DNA of 64,000 nt from Stieleria neptunia. GTDB lineage: Bacteria; Planctomycetota; Planctomycetia; Pirellulales; Pirellulaceae. The notes below the pieces were generated by a model. The model worked only from the letters and a program-made list of their open reading frames with translations, did no database searches and had not been told where the DNA came from. The stretch spans positions 3,968,001 to 4,032,000 of the forward strand of contig NZ_CP037423.1 of NCBI RefSeq assembly GCF_007754155.1, written 5' to 3'. The stretch's first letter is position 1. Each line of letters starts with the position of its first letter. This document shows positions 25,528-35,361 of this stretch, piece by piece. The translations under genes and the position numbers were made by a program.

Positions 25528-27077
25528 GGCATGTGAACACGAACTGCCCGGCCTGCGGTGGCCCGGTGGAATTCATCACGGGTTCGTCGCTGGTCACGGT
25601 CTGTGAATTCTGTCACACGGCGGTCGGACGCGGCGATCGGGATGTCAAGGACTATGGCAAAGTCGCCGAGGTCGGTGATCCGGCTTCGGGGTTGGCCCGC
25701 GGGATCACCGGCAAGTGGAACAAGAAATCATTCACGATCACTGGCCGTGTCCGCTACCGCCACTCCGGCGGCGGATCTTGGGACGAATGGTACTTGGCCT
25801 TTCCCGGTGATCGTTGGGGCTGGCTGGCCGAGGCTCAGGGTAAATTTTCGTTGACGATGCAGCGAAAGTTGACCGACAAGTCTCGTTTGCCGGATTACAA
25901 CAGCATCCAGCTGGAGCAGAAGATCACACTCAAGGGTGTCGAGCTGACGGTCCGCGAAAAGGGCGTCGCGGTGGCCGAAGGGGCCGAAGGGGAATTGCCT
26001 TGGGAATTCCACCCGGGCGCCGACCATCTGTATGTGGATTTGTACGGCGCGAACAAAGCGGTCGCGACGTTTGAATACGGCGACGGCAGCGATGATGCCC
26101 AGCAGTCGGCCTACTTGGGCAGCGAAGTCACGCTCGACGAGCTCGGTATCAGGCTCGATTCGTTGGACCCCGACGCCGGCAAGGTTCGTGTGGATTCGCT
26201 GCAATTAAATTGCCCCAAGTGCGGCGGGACACTGGCGCTGCGAGCTCCCGATGAAACACTGCGGGTCGCTTGCCCGAACTGCACATCGATCTTGGACGCC
26301 AAAGACGGAAAACTGGCGTTGCTGCAAACGCTGCATCAGAAGAAAGTCAGGCCGCTGATACCGCTCGGCAGCGTCGGCGACTTCGGCGGCAAACAATACA
26401 CCGTCATCGGCTTCATGGAACGCTACGCCAAGTACGCCGGCCGAACGTATCCGTGGACCGAATACCTGTTGTACAACCGCGAAACCGGATTTCGTTGGCT
26501 GGTCTGCAACGACAACCATTGGTCCCTCGTCGCTCCGGTCGACTCGCCGCCCAGTTCGATCGCGGATTCAGCGACGTACGACGGAGAAACCTTCAAAATC
26601 TACGATCGTGGAACGGCCTACGTCCGCTACGTGTTGGGCGAGTTTTATTGGAAGGTCACCGTCGGCGAGCTGGTCTACACGTCCGACTACATCGCGCCGC
26701 CACGGATGCTTTCGTGGGAACGAAGCGGTTACGGGAAATCGCAAGAAGTCACGATTTCCGAGGGGCACTACATCACCGCCGAGGAGGTCGAACAGGCGTT
26801 TGGCGTCAAGGACTTGCCACGTCCTTGGGGCGTCGGGGTGATCCAACCGCGGCCGACACCGGGGGCGAAATTTTGGCTCGCCTGGCTGGGCTTCTTGTTC
26901 TACCTGTTTTTCGCCTATGCCGTGATCGGTCGCGGCAAGGCCGACGGATGGCTGTTGTTCTATGCCTTGGTGGGCGTCACGCTGGTCCCGGCGGTGGTGA
27001 TGGCTTATTTGCACAACTTTGAAGTGCGGCGTTGGAAAGACAGTGATTTCAGCCCTTACGCATCCTCGGATGATTAA
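25524..27077 (+). CDS. DUF4178 protein with two zinc ribbons and C-terminal membrane segments
   Basis: 517 aa; its ATG overlaps the speD stop. Layout: zinc ribbon CPACGGPVEF...CEFC (about 8-31); first DUF4178-like domain (about 50-140, FTITGRVRYRHSGGGSWDEWYLAF, DRWGWLAEAQGKF); a second zinc ribbon CPKCGGTLAL...ACPNC (about 230-258); a second DUF4178 domain (about 285-410, YTVIGFMERYAKYAGRTYPWTEYLLY, GFRWLVCNDNHWSLV); and two hydrophobic C-terminal segments (LAWLGFLFYLFFAYAVIG, WLLFYALVGVTLVPAVVM). Biochemical role unknown. From general knowledge, DUF4178 genes commonly sit beside DUF350 and polyamine genes, as here. It is probably inner-membrane anchored with the domains facing the cytoplasm. 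Confidence 0.88.
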   Translation: MRHVNTNCPACGGPVEFITGSSLVTVCEFCHTAVGRGDRDVKDYGKVAEVGDPASGLARGITGKWNKKSFTITGRVRYRHSGGGSWDEWYLAFPGDRWGWLAEAQGKFSLTMQRKLTDKSRLPDYNSIQLEQKITLKGVELTVREKGVAVAEGAEGELPWEFHPGADHLYVDLYGANKAVATFEYGDGSDDAQQSAYLGSEVTLDELGIRLDSLDPDAGKVRVDSLQLNCPKCGGTLALRAPDETLRVACPNCTSILDAKDGKLALLQTLHQKKVRPLIPLGSVGDFGGKQYTVIGFMERYAKYAGRTYPWTEYLLYNRETGFRWLVCNDNHWSLVAPVDSPPSSIADSATYDGETFKIYDRGTAYVRYVLGEFYWKVTVGELVYTSDYIAPPRMLSWERSGYGKSQEVTISEGHYITAEEVEQAFGVKDLPRPWGVGVIQPRPTPGAKFWLAWLGFLFYLFFAYAVIGRGKADGWLLFYALVGVTLVPAVVMAYLHNFEVRRWKDSDFSPYASSDD

Positions 27078-27272
27078 ATGAAAAAAACAGTGATGGTCGT
27101 GTATCTGACCATGGGGTTCGTGATTTGCGGTTGGTTCACCGCCGCTGCAGCATTCAGCTGGAGGGCGCCCAATTTCGGGATCGCCAAGGCGCTGCAAAGT
27201 AGCGGTTCTGGCGGTGGCGGTTACTACGGCGGCGGTCGTTCGTTCGGTGGTTCATGGGGAGGAGGAAAATAA
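27078..27272 (+). CDS. Small membrane protein with Gly-rich tail
   Basis: 64 aa. The ATG directly follows the preceding TAA. One hydrophobic N-terminal segment (VVYLTMGFVICGWFTAAAAF) is either a signal anchor or a cleaved signal, followed by a tail of Gly, Tyr and Ser (GGGGYYGGGRSFGGSWGGGK). No family recognised. The tight spacing on both sides (0 and 1 bp) argues that it is a genuine member of the polyamine operon. Confidence 0.8.
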   Translation: MKKTVMVVYLTMGFVICGWFTAAAAFSWRAPNFGIAKALQSSGSGGGGYYGGGRSFGGSWGGGK

Positions 27273-27273
27273 C

Positions 27274-27564
27274 ATGGAGATGACTTCGATGAAAGTTTTT
27301 CAATTAGCGATGCCGTTAGCGCAAGACGTGCAAGACATGGCGGTCAGCCCGATGCAGTTGCTGGGCGCCCATCTGATTGCCGCCGTGGTTTTCTCGCTCG
27401 TCGGGATCGTGGTGTTCGGCTTGTGTCTGTTGTTGATGGAAAAGATCACCCCGTTTTCGATCGTTCATGAGATCGGCGAAGAGCACAATCAGGCCTTGGC
27501 GACGATCGTCGCTGCGATCGTGTTGGGCATCTCGATCATCATCGCCGCTGCGATTCTGGGATGA
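27274..27564 (+). CDS. DUF350 (YjfL-like) membrane protein
   Basis: 96 aa from ATG at 27274, with GGAGGA directly upstream; an in-frame ATG at 27289 is possible. Two hydrophobic helices ([39 protein letters not shown]) flank the polar segment [19 protein letters not shown], which is the DUF350 signature. It probably sits in the inner membrane as a small multimeric component of unknown function. The stop overlaps the next start by ATGA. Confidence 0.9.
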   Translation: MEMTSMKVFQLAMPLAQDVQDMAVSPMQLLGAHLIAAVVFSLVGIVVFGLCLLLMEKITPFSIVHEIGEEHNQALATIVAAIVLGISIIIAAAILG

Positions 27565-29096
27565 TCGACCGCGCGCCGAACTACTTGCTCTATTTGAACG
27601 TGCTGGTCATCGCGACGTGCGGGTTGATCTACGAGCTGTTGGCGGGCACGTTGGCGAGTTATCTGTTGGGCGACAGCGTGACCCAGTTCTCGCTGGTGAT
27701 CGGCGTGTACTTGTCGGCGCTCGGCGTCGGTTCGTGGCTTTCCCGCTACGTCGAAAACCGAGTGGCGCGGACCTTTATCGAGATCGAAATCGCCTTGGCG
27801 CTGGTGGGCGGACTTTCGGCGCCGTTGCTGTTCGTCGCGTTCGCCCAGATCACTTGGTTCCGGATTTCCTTGTTCGGATCCGTTTTCGCCATCGGAACGC
27901 TGGTCGGGCTGGAGTTGCCGCTGTTGATGCGGATTTTGCGCGAACACTTGGACTTTCGCGAACTCGTCGCACGCGTGCTGACGTTCGATTACATCGGGGC
28001 GTTGTTGGCGTCGGTGCTGTTTCCTGTTTTGCTGGTGCCGCGTTTGGGGCTGGTCCGGACGTCGTTGCTGTTCGGGATTCTCAATGCCGTCGTCGGGGTC
28101 TGGGGGACGTATCTGTTGCGGCCGCTGCTTTCCAGTCGCGGACTCGGCGCGTTGCGGGGGCGCGGGTTCCTGGTGATCGGATTGCTGGTGGTAGCGTTCA
28201 TCAAAGCCGACACGCTGACCGACTGGACCGAAGAAGCGATTTTGGAGAACCCGATCGTCTATTCGACGCAGTCGGATTTTCAGCGAATCGTGGTGACGCA
28301 GCGGCAGGGCCATTTTCAATTGCACCTCAACGGTCACCTGCAATTCAATTCCAAGGACGAGTATCGCTATCACGAATCATTGGTGCACCCGGCGTTGACG
28401 ATCGCCGATGAAGCCGAGCATGTTTTGGTGCTCGGCGGTGGAGACGGATTGGCGGTGCGAGAGATCCTGCGCTACGACCGTGTGAAAGCCGTCACGCTGG
28501 TGGATTTAGATCCGGCGATGACCGGCTTGGCCACCGATTTTCCACCCCTGGCCGAACTGAACGAACACGCCTTGGCAGACCCGCGGGTGACCGTCGTCAA
28601 TCGAGATGCCTTTGTTTGGGCAGGCGAGGGCGAAACAAAATTTGATGTGGCGGTGATCGATTTTCCCGACCCGGGGTCTTACTCGGTTGGGAAGTTGTAC
28701 ACGACGCGGTTTTTTCAACTGCTCCGGCGTCGACTGACCGATTCGGCGATCGTCTCGATTCAGTGCACGTCGCCGTTGGTGGCGCCGAAGTCCTATTGGT
28801 GCATCTTGAACACCATGCAACAGGCCGGGTTCGATGTGCGTCCGTATCACGCCGCGGTACCATCGTTCGGCGTTTGGGGGTTCGCGCTAGCCGGGATGCA
28901 ACCGTTGACGGCTGACACCGATGGCGGGTTTCCGATTCGCCATCCGCTGCCCGCTGGCTTGCGTTTTCTGGATTCGAAAACCATGGTCGCGATGTTTCAG
29001 ATGCCCGCCGACTTGGTTCCGGCCCAGACGAGTGTCAATCGCCTGAACGATCAGGTGTTGGTTCGTTACTATGAACAAGAATGGGGGGCGATGTGA
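27561..29096 (+). CDS. Membrane-anchored spermidine synthase-like fusion protein
   Basis: 511 aa; its ATG overlaps the DUF350 stop. The first 215 residues hold about six or seven membrane helices ([59 protein letters not shown]). From about 235 the chain is a Rossmann-fold aminopropyltransferase: [29 protein letters not shown] (AdoMet/dcAdoMet site), [28 protein letters not shown] in the position of the catalytic DxxDP loop, and [13 protein letters not shown]. The catalytic loop differs from classical SpeE (DFPDPGS rather than D-S/T-D-P), as is usual in membrane-fused members, so the amine acceptor may differ from putrescine. Confidence 0.9.
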   Translation: MIDRAPNYLLYLNVLVIATCGLIYELLAGTLASYLLGDSVTQFSLVIGVYLSALGVGSWLSRYVENRVARTFIEIEIALALVGGLSAPLLFVAFAQITWFRISLFGSVFAIGTLVGLELPLLMRILREHLDFRELVARVLTFDYIGALLASVLFPVLLVPRLGLVRTSLLFGILNAVVGVWGTYLLRPLLSSRGLGALRGRGFLVIGLLVVAFIKADTLTDWTEEAILENPIVYSTQSDFQRIVVTQRQGHFQLHLNGHLQFNSKDEYRYHESLVHPALTIADEAEHVLVLGGGDGLAVREILRYDRVKAVTLVDLDPAMTGLATDFPPLAELNEHALADPRVTVVNRDAFVWAGEGETKFDVAVIDFPDPGSYSVGKLYTTRFFQLLRRRLTDSAIVSIQCTSPLVAPKSYWCILNTMQQAGFDVRPYHAAVPSFGVWGFALAGMQPLTADTDGGFPIRHPLPAGLRFLDSKTMVAMFQMPADLVPAQTSVNRLNDQVLVRYYEQEWGAM

Positions 29097-30730
29097 GTGA
29101 TGTGCATGCCCATCGCCCGGATCGGCTGACACGTCGCGAATTGTTGGCCTACCTCGCCGGCGTTCCGCTGACCGGCTTGGTGGGGTGCGGTTTCCGCGAT
29201 CGGATTTCGTTTGAGGGACAGTTACTGAGTCCCGATGTTTCGATCGGGCATCGGTTGCGAGACGGCTGGCGACCGCCCGAGCCGACCGAATCGCCACGAT
29301 CGCATCGTGTGGTGATCGTCGGCGGCGGCATCGCGGGCTTGTCGGCTGCCTGGCAATTGCAGCGTCGCGGGATCGAGGATTTCGTGGTCTTGGAGTTGGA
29401 GGGGCAGCCGGGGGGAACGTCGTTGAGCGGGGATCGGGCAGGCTTCCGATTTCCCTGGGGCGCCCATTACGTCCCGGCACCGATGAAAGAAAACGAAGCG
29501 TTGGTCGAGCTGTTTGGTGAGCTGGGGGCGATCGTCGCCGTGGCGGAGGATGGCGAGCCCGTTTTTGCCGAACACGCGCTCTGCCGAGAACCCGAGGAAC
29601 GCGTGTTCTTTCAGGGGCGGTGGATCGGTGGGTTGTATCCACATGCCGGCGCCAGCGACGAGGATTTATCGCAGTTGGAACGTTTTCGTCAGGCCATGCG
29701 AGACTGGTCGGCGCGGCGCGATCAAGCCGGGCGACGGATGTTCGCGATTCCAATGTCGCTGGGATCCGATGGTGATGTCGTCCGCAAGCTTGACACCCTT
29801 TCGATGGACCAGTGGATGCAGTCGCAGGGGTTCACCTCCCAGCGTCTGCGCTGGCTGGTCGATTATGCTTGCCGCGATGATTATGGTTTGACCAGTCGTC
29901 AGACCAGTGCCTGGGCCGGCGTGTTTTATTTCGCGTCTCGGCTGCGACCGGGCAGTGCCCAGTCGCAGCCGGTGATCACGTGGCCGGAGGGCAACGGACG
30001 CATCGTTGGATACTTGGCCGATCGATGTGGCACCCGGCTTCGGTGCGGACATGCCGTCACGGCGATCCGCGATACCGGTGCCGAGAGAATCCAGATTCGT
30101 GCGTTTGACACGCGATCGTCGACGACGGTGGAGTTTGTTGCCGAAGACGTCGTTTTTGCCGCGCCACAGTTTTTGGCCCCCCACGTCCTGGTCGATTGGA
30201 AATCCAGCGGCCGGACGTTGACGTCGTTTCGCTATGGCGGCTGGGTGGTCGCCAATGTTTTTCTGAACGCTCGGCCACAGGAATCCGGCAGCGAAATGTG
30301 CTGGGACAACGTCATCTACGACAGTCGATCGCTGGGCTACGTTACCTCAACGCATCAGACCGGCAGCGACCATGGGCCGACGGTGTTGACCTGGTACCAG
30401 CCGATGTTGGACGATGATCCACGGGTGTCGCGGGCGGAGTTGATGCGACTTGCGTGGCGCGACTGGGCCAGCGTCGTGGTTTCGGATTTGCGCAAAGCCC
30501 ACCCGGATATCGGTTCGCTGATCGAGCGAATCGACGTGATGCGTTGGGGGCACGCGATGATTCAGCCTCGCGTGGGCTTTGTCTGGGGCGACCAGCGGCA
30601 GGCGGCGGCGCACTCGCTGGGACGCGTCCATTTTGCCGGCACCGACTTGAGCGGCGTCGCGCTGATGGAGGAGGCGTTCGACCGCGGCGTGCGGGCCGCT
30701 GATCGATGCCTGGCCTCGCCCGTGGGATAG
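29093..30730 (+). CDS. Tat-type lipoprotein FAD-dependent amine oxidase-like protein
   Basis: 545 aa from GTG at 29093 (GTGA overlap with the preceding stop); ATG at 29081 adds four residues. The N-terminus has a twin-arginine motif and lipobox in one signal: [21 protein letters not shown], so it is likely exported folded and lipidated. Residues about 70-100 hold the FAD-binding [15 protein letters not shown] and [12 protein letters not shown]. The middle ([37 protein letters not shown]) and the C-terminal FAD region ([29 protein letters not shown]) fit the flavin amine oxidase/phytoene desaturase fold. As last gene in the polyamine operon, oxidation of a polyamine or polyamine adduct is plausible but unproven. 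Confidence 0.87.
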   Translation: MSDVHAHRPDRLTRRELLAYLAGVPLTGLVGCGFRDRISFEGQLLSPDVSIGHRLRDGWRPPEPTESPRSHRVVIVGGGIAGLSAAWQLQRRGIEDFVVLELEGQPGGTSLSGDRAGFRFPWGAHYVPAPMKENEALVELFGELGAIVAVAEDGEPVFAEHALCREPEERVFFQGRWIGGLYPHAGASDEDLSQLERFRQAMRDWSARRDQAGRRMFAIPMSLGSDGDVVRKLDTLSMDQWMQSQGFTSQRLRWLVDYACRDDYGLTSRQTSAWAGVFYFASRLRPGSAQSQPVITWPEGNGRIVGYLADRCGTRLRCGHAVTAIRDTGAERIQIRAFDTRSSTTVEFVAEDVVFAAPQFLAPHVLVDWKSSGRTLTSFRYGGWVVANVFLNARPQESGSEMCWDNVIYDSRSLGYVTSTHQTGSDHGPTVLTWYQPMLDDDPRVSRAELMRLAWRDWASVVVSDLRKAHPDIGSLIERIDVMRWGHAMIQPRVGFVWGDQRQAAAHSLGRVHFAGTDLSGVALMEEAFDRGVRAADRCLASPVG

Positions 30731-30744
30731 GCTTCCAGCCTGTC
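30722..30744. repeat. Family-B half element supplying a stop codon
   Basis: One arm of family B (GTGGGATAGGCTTCCAGCC then TGTC). Its GGATAG provides the last codon and TAG stop of the amine-oxidase-like gene, so the gene end may have been reset by the element. Confidence 0.75.
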
Positions 30745-30856
30745 GATCTTGTCGGGAGGTAGCCAGCGTCGCGTCGATTCTCGATGATAATGCCGCGGCG
30801 AAGCGAATGCTTCGGTTCGGCCGCACCATCACACGAGGCCAAACGGGCGGAAAACG

Positions 30857-31396
30857 ATGACACATCAGTTGATTTTGATGCGGCACGCAAAAAGCGATCA
30901 CGACGACCCGGCGCTGTCCGACCACGATCGCCCACTCGCCAAGCGCGGCCGCCGTGACACGCCCAGGATGGCCGATTGGCTCGACGAGCAAGGCTGCGTT
31001 CCGGACGTGATCCTCTGCTCGTCGTCGGTTCGGACGCGAGAAACGGCCGAGTTGTTGTTGGATCATTGGGACAAGAAACCCGTCGTGGTGTCCTGTGAAG
31101 ATTTGTACTTGTCCAGCCCCAACACGATGCTCGAAACCATCGGCAGCGGGCATCGTGATGCGGCCAGCGTGATGGTTTTGGCGCATAATCCAGGGACGGC
31201 GGCGCTGGCATCGATGCTGGCCAAACAGTCGCTGGAAATGGTGACGGCGGCGGTGGCGATTTTTGAAGTGGATGATTTGGCCGCGCTCGGGCAGGCGAAC
31301 GTTTCCGACCACGCACCGCTCTCGCACTTGGTGAAACATTTGGCTACACAGTGCAGTTGCAGACTCACGCACTATGCCAGCCCCAAGACCATTTGA
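30857..31396 (+). CDS. SixA-like histidine phosphatase
   Basis: 179 aa from ATG at 30857. The N-terminal MRHAKSDHDD is the RHG-type catalytic motif of the SixA branch (His10 phospho-acceptor). RPLAKRGRRDTPRMADWL, LCSSSVRTRETAELLLDHW and VLAHNPGTAALASML carry the remaining conserved Arg and His residues. It probably removes phosphate from phosphohistidine or a small phosphoester in the cytoplasm. Twelve bases separate it from the metallophosphoesterase gene, so they are probably co-transcribed. Confidence 0.88.
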   Translation: MTHQLILMRHAKSDHDDPALSDHDRPLAKRGRRDTPRMADWLDEQGCVPDVILCSSSVRTRETAELLLDHWDKKPVVVSCEDLYLSSPNTMLETIGSGHRDAASVMVLAHNPGTAALASMLAKQSLEMVTAAVAIFEVDDLAALGQANVSDHAPLSHLVKHLATQCSCRLTHYASPKTI

Positions 31397-31408
31397 CCTT
31401 GAATCTTG

Positions 31409-32572
31409 ATGTACGGATTCGCCGCCTGGCTGATTTTCGCGATGGCGCTCGTCGGTCACGGTGGGTTGCACATCGCGATCTACAATCGAGTCAATTGCCT
31501 CGGTTGGCCGCGAAAGACGATCAAGCGGATCGTGAAGTTTTTTCTGCTGACGACGCTGGCCATTCCGGCGGCGATTTTGTTTTTCCAATTCGATTCGATT
31601 GAGGCAATCCTGTTCCGTGGCGGCAGTTGGAGTCTGCTCGGCCCGGTCACGACCACGTACGGCGTCATCTGTTTGGCGACCTGGATCGTGTTCGGGGTGC
31701 CGTGGCTGTTGTGGCGCCCGATTTTTCGGCTGGAATGGGTCGAAGCGCCGCGAAAGGTCAAGGTCGTCGATGTTTCTCAGGCCGTTGAGCATCCGCTGCC
31801 GTTGACACGCAAGGCGCGTTGGGAATCCCGTCTTCCCTTCAATCAGATTTTGGATTTGGCGGTCGAAGAAGTCGACTTGCCGGTCGTCGGGTTGCCCGCT
31901 GCGCTCGATGGCTATCGGATCGCGCACTTGAGTGACATTCATCTGACCGGCGAAATCCATGCCAGCTACATTCGCTTTGCGATCGAACAGGCGACGCGGT
32001 TCCGGCCGGACTTGATCGCTCTGACCGGGGATATCATCGACACCCAGCCATGCATCGATTGGTTGGTCGAGATCTTTTCACCGGCAGAAGCCGTCGACGG
32101 TTGCTTTTTTATTCTGGGCAATCACGACACACGCGTGGTCGATTCATGGGAGACACGCAATGCGATGGACCGTGCCGGATGGATCGATCTGGGCAGTCAA
32201 ACGATGCGGCGCAACCTTCGCGGGGTGACCTGTCGCGTGATCGGCAACGAATATCCCTGGTTCGAGCGGCCGACGCTTGAGCCTTGTGACGCGCAGTTTC
32301 GATTGCTGCTCAGCCATAGTCCGGACCAGTTCACGTGGGCGCGACGCAACGGGATTGAATTGATGTTGGCCGGGCACACGCATGGCGGACAAGGGCGGCT
32401 GCCGCTTGCCGGTCCGATCCTCAGTCCCAGTTATCACGGCAGTCGTTATGCGTCTGGAGATTTCTATCGTGCGCCGACGACGTTGCACGTCACCCGAGGT
32501 CTGGGCGGGGTTCATTTGTGGCGGATCAATTGCCGCCCGGAACTCTCGCTTTTGACGTTACGATCGGTCTAA
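31409..32572 (+). CDS. Membrane metallophosphoesterase (YkuE/calcineurin-like)
   Basis: 387 aa from ATG at 31409 (TTG at 31406 is also open). Three hydrophobic N-terminal segments (MYGFAAWLIFAMALVG, FFLLTTLAIPAAILFF, VTTTYGVICLATWIVFGVPWLLW) anchor it in the membrane. The C-terminal domain has all dimetal phosphoesterase signatures in order: HLSDIHLTG, ALTGDIIDT, ILGNHDTR, LLSHSPDQF and LAGHTHGGQGRLP. Close relatives act on lipid or nucleotide phosphoesters at the membrane; the substrate here is unknown. Last protein gene before the 16S units. Confidence 0.9.
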   Translation: MYGFAAWLIFAMALVGHGGLHIAIYNRVNCLGWPRKTIKRIVKFFLLTTLAIPAAILFFQFDSIEAILFRGGSWSLLGPVTTTYGVICLATWIVFGVPWLLWRPIFRLEWVEAPRKVKVVDVSQAVEHPLPLTRKARWESRLPFNQILDLAVEEVDLPVVGLPAALDGYRIAHLSDIHLTGEIHASYIRFAIEQATRFRPDLIALTGDIIDTQPCIDWLVEIFSPAEAVDGCFFILGNHDTRVVDSWETRNAMDRAGWIDLGSQTMRRNLRGVTCRVIGNEYPWFERPTLEPCDAQFRLLLSHSPDQFTWARRNGIELMLAGHTHGGQGRLPLAGPILSPSYHGSRYASGDFYRAPTTLHVTRGLGGVHLWRINCRPELSLLTLRSV

Positions 32573-32638
32573 AACCCCAGCGATTTGAGTGTGGAAAACC
32601 TGTTTGTGTTTTTTTCCTGAGAAATGGGTGAAGGACCG

Positions 32639-32667
32639 TTGACGTGGCCGCGTCTGGCCGCCACAAT
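32639..32667 (+). promoter_or_regulatory. Putative 16S rRNA promoter, copy 1
   Basis: TTGACG at 32639-32644 and CACAAT at 32662-32667 with a 17-base spacer fit a housekeeping sigma-factor promoter. It lies at the left boundary of the homogenised repeat, about 275 bp before the mature 16S. Predicted, not measured. Confidence 0.5.
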
Positions 32668-32735
32668 CCCCGCCCACGTCAGACGCAACGCCGCTTTGAA
32701 AGGCTAGCAAAAGACGTGCAACTGATCATTGACAA

Positions 32736-32780
32736 TTTGGTGGTGAAACTTCTGTTGAGTTCAGCATTTGCGAGATCGCT
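32736..32780 (+). other. 5' strand of 16S precursor processing stem, copy 1
   Basis: TTGGTGGTGAAA, CTGTTGAGTTC and GCGAGATC in this leader are complementary, in order, to segments of 34529-34583 behind the gene. Pairing would loop out the whole 16S as in RNase III-type processing. Confidence 0.75.
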
Positions 32781-32940
32781 TTGCTGGGAAGCTGGATGCC
32801 CTTCGGGGTGTTTTTCCCGGCAGCAAAATGGCGAATCGCTGGGTCGTTAACCGAACGGCCCGGAGCAGAATCAACTTTCGGTTTAACTTTGATTTTCCCG
32901 TGTGAGCCAAACTTGTTTGGCGAGCATGTGATGCAATACA

Positions 32941-34480
<1,540 letters not shown>

Positions 34481-34528
34481 TCTTAGAAATAGGTTTTCAC
34501 TGGTGACAGTGGGAATCGAATCCGTGGA

Positions 34529-34583
34529 AGTGATCTCGCGAAGAGAACTCAACAGGGAAGCTTGCTTCCATTTCACCACCAAA
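34529..34583 (+). other. 3' strand of 16S precursor processing stem, copy 1
   Basis: Contains GATCTCGC, GAACTCAACAG and TTTCACCACCAA, the complements of the leader segments at 32736-32780, in reverse order as required for one long interrupted stem. Confidence 0.75.
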
Positions 34584-34594
34584 AAATCACGAAG

Positions 34595-34632
34595 ACCCGC
34601 TTCGGACTGTCGCCAGCCGAAGCGGGTTTTTT
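34595..34632 (+). terminator. Rho-independent terminator behind 16S copy 1
   Basis: Perfect 11-bp stem ACCCGCTTCGG / CCGAAGCGGGT with an 11-base loop followed by TTTTTT. It ends the transcription unit about 120 bp after 16S, confirming that no downstream rRNA is co-transcribed. Confidence 0.92.
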
Positions 34633-34712
34633 CGTGCGCGCTGCGGGAGTTGGGAGTTGGGAGTGGGCAGTGGGCAGTGGGCAGTGGGCCCGCGTTGGTT
34701 GCGGGGCGGGTG

Positions 34713-34777
34713 GGGAAATAGGACCAAGAGGACCTAGGGGACGCATAGGTCCTATCTGTCCCATTGGTCCTATTTCC
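34713..34777. repeat. Family-D palindrome, copy 2
   Basis: GGGAAATAGGACC...GGTCCTATTTCC with an inner AGGACCTA and TAGGTCCT pair. Lies just after the first 16S unit. Confidence 0.85.
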
Positions 34778-34786
34778 AATGCGCGG

Positions 34787-35217
34787 GGACAGACCCCGGG
34801 TGCCTGGGGACAGACCCCGGGGTGCCTGGGGACAGACCCCGGGGTGCCTGGGGACAGACCCCGGATGTCTGGGGACAGGCCCCGGGGTCGCGGGGACAGG
34901 TCCGCGTGGGGACAGACCCCGCATCGCTTGCCTGGGGACAGACCCCGAACCGCCTGGGGCAGACCCCGAACCGCCTTTTCCATTGGTCCTGTTTTTTCAA
35001 TGCCCGCCCGGGGGCAGGCCCCGGGTGTCTGTGTGCTGATTGGCGAGGCCTGCAATGATCGCGAGGTGTTGGGGAATGGGACCAAGAGGACCTAGGGGGC
35101 GCATAGGTCCTATTTGTCCCATTGGTCCTATTCTTCAGCGCCCGGGGGCAGACCCCAAATCCCCTTCAGCGCTTGCCTGGGGCAGACCCTGAACCGCCTG
35201 GGGGGACAGACCCCGGG
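34787..35217. repeat. Array of GGGGACAGACCCC-type units
   Basis: About a dozen imperfect units of roughly 21 bp built on GGGGACAGACCCC, joined by short linkers such as GGGTGCCT or GAACCGCCT, with a family-D copy embedded at 35072-35132. Short and irregular linkers rule out a CRISPR array. No gene is supported in the 34473-35361 spacer. Confidence 0.85.
35072..35132. repeat. Family-D palindrome, copy 3
   Basis: GGAATGGGACC...GGTCCTATTC, embedded in the GGGGACAGACCCC array. Confidence 0.8.
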
Positions 35218-35361
35218 GCGGCTGTTGAAGTGCGGATTGTGAAATTTAGGCAAAGGTTCTGGCGCATCACGGTGTGAAAGCAAGCAAGTCGATATATTGT
35301 GCAGGGGGGCGGCCTGCCCCTCCCCGCGAAGGTTCGCAACTTCTATTTCAACGAGGATTTC

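Noticed and set aside
34787..35217. GGGGACAGACCCC array as CRISPR
   Set aside because: Unit about 21 bp with 7-10 bp irregular linkers; no unique spacers of 25-40 bp and no cas genes.
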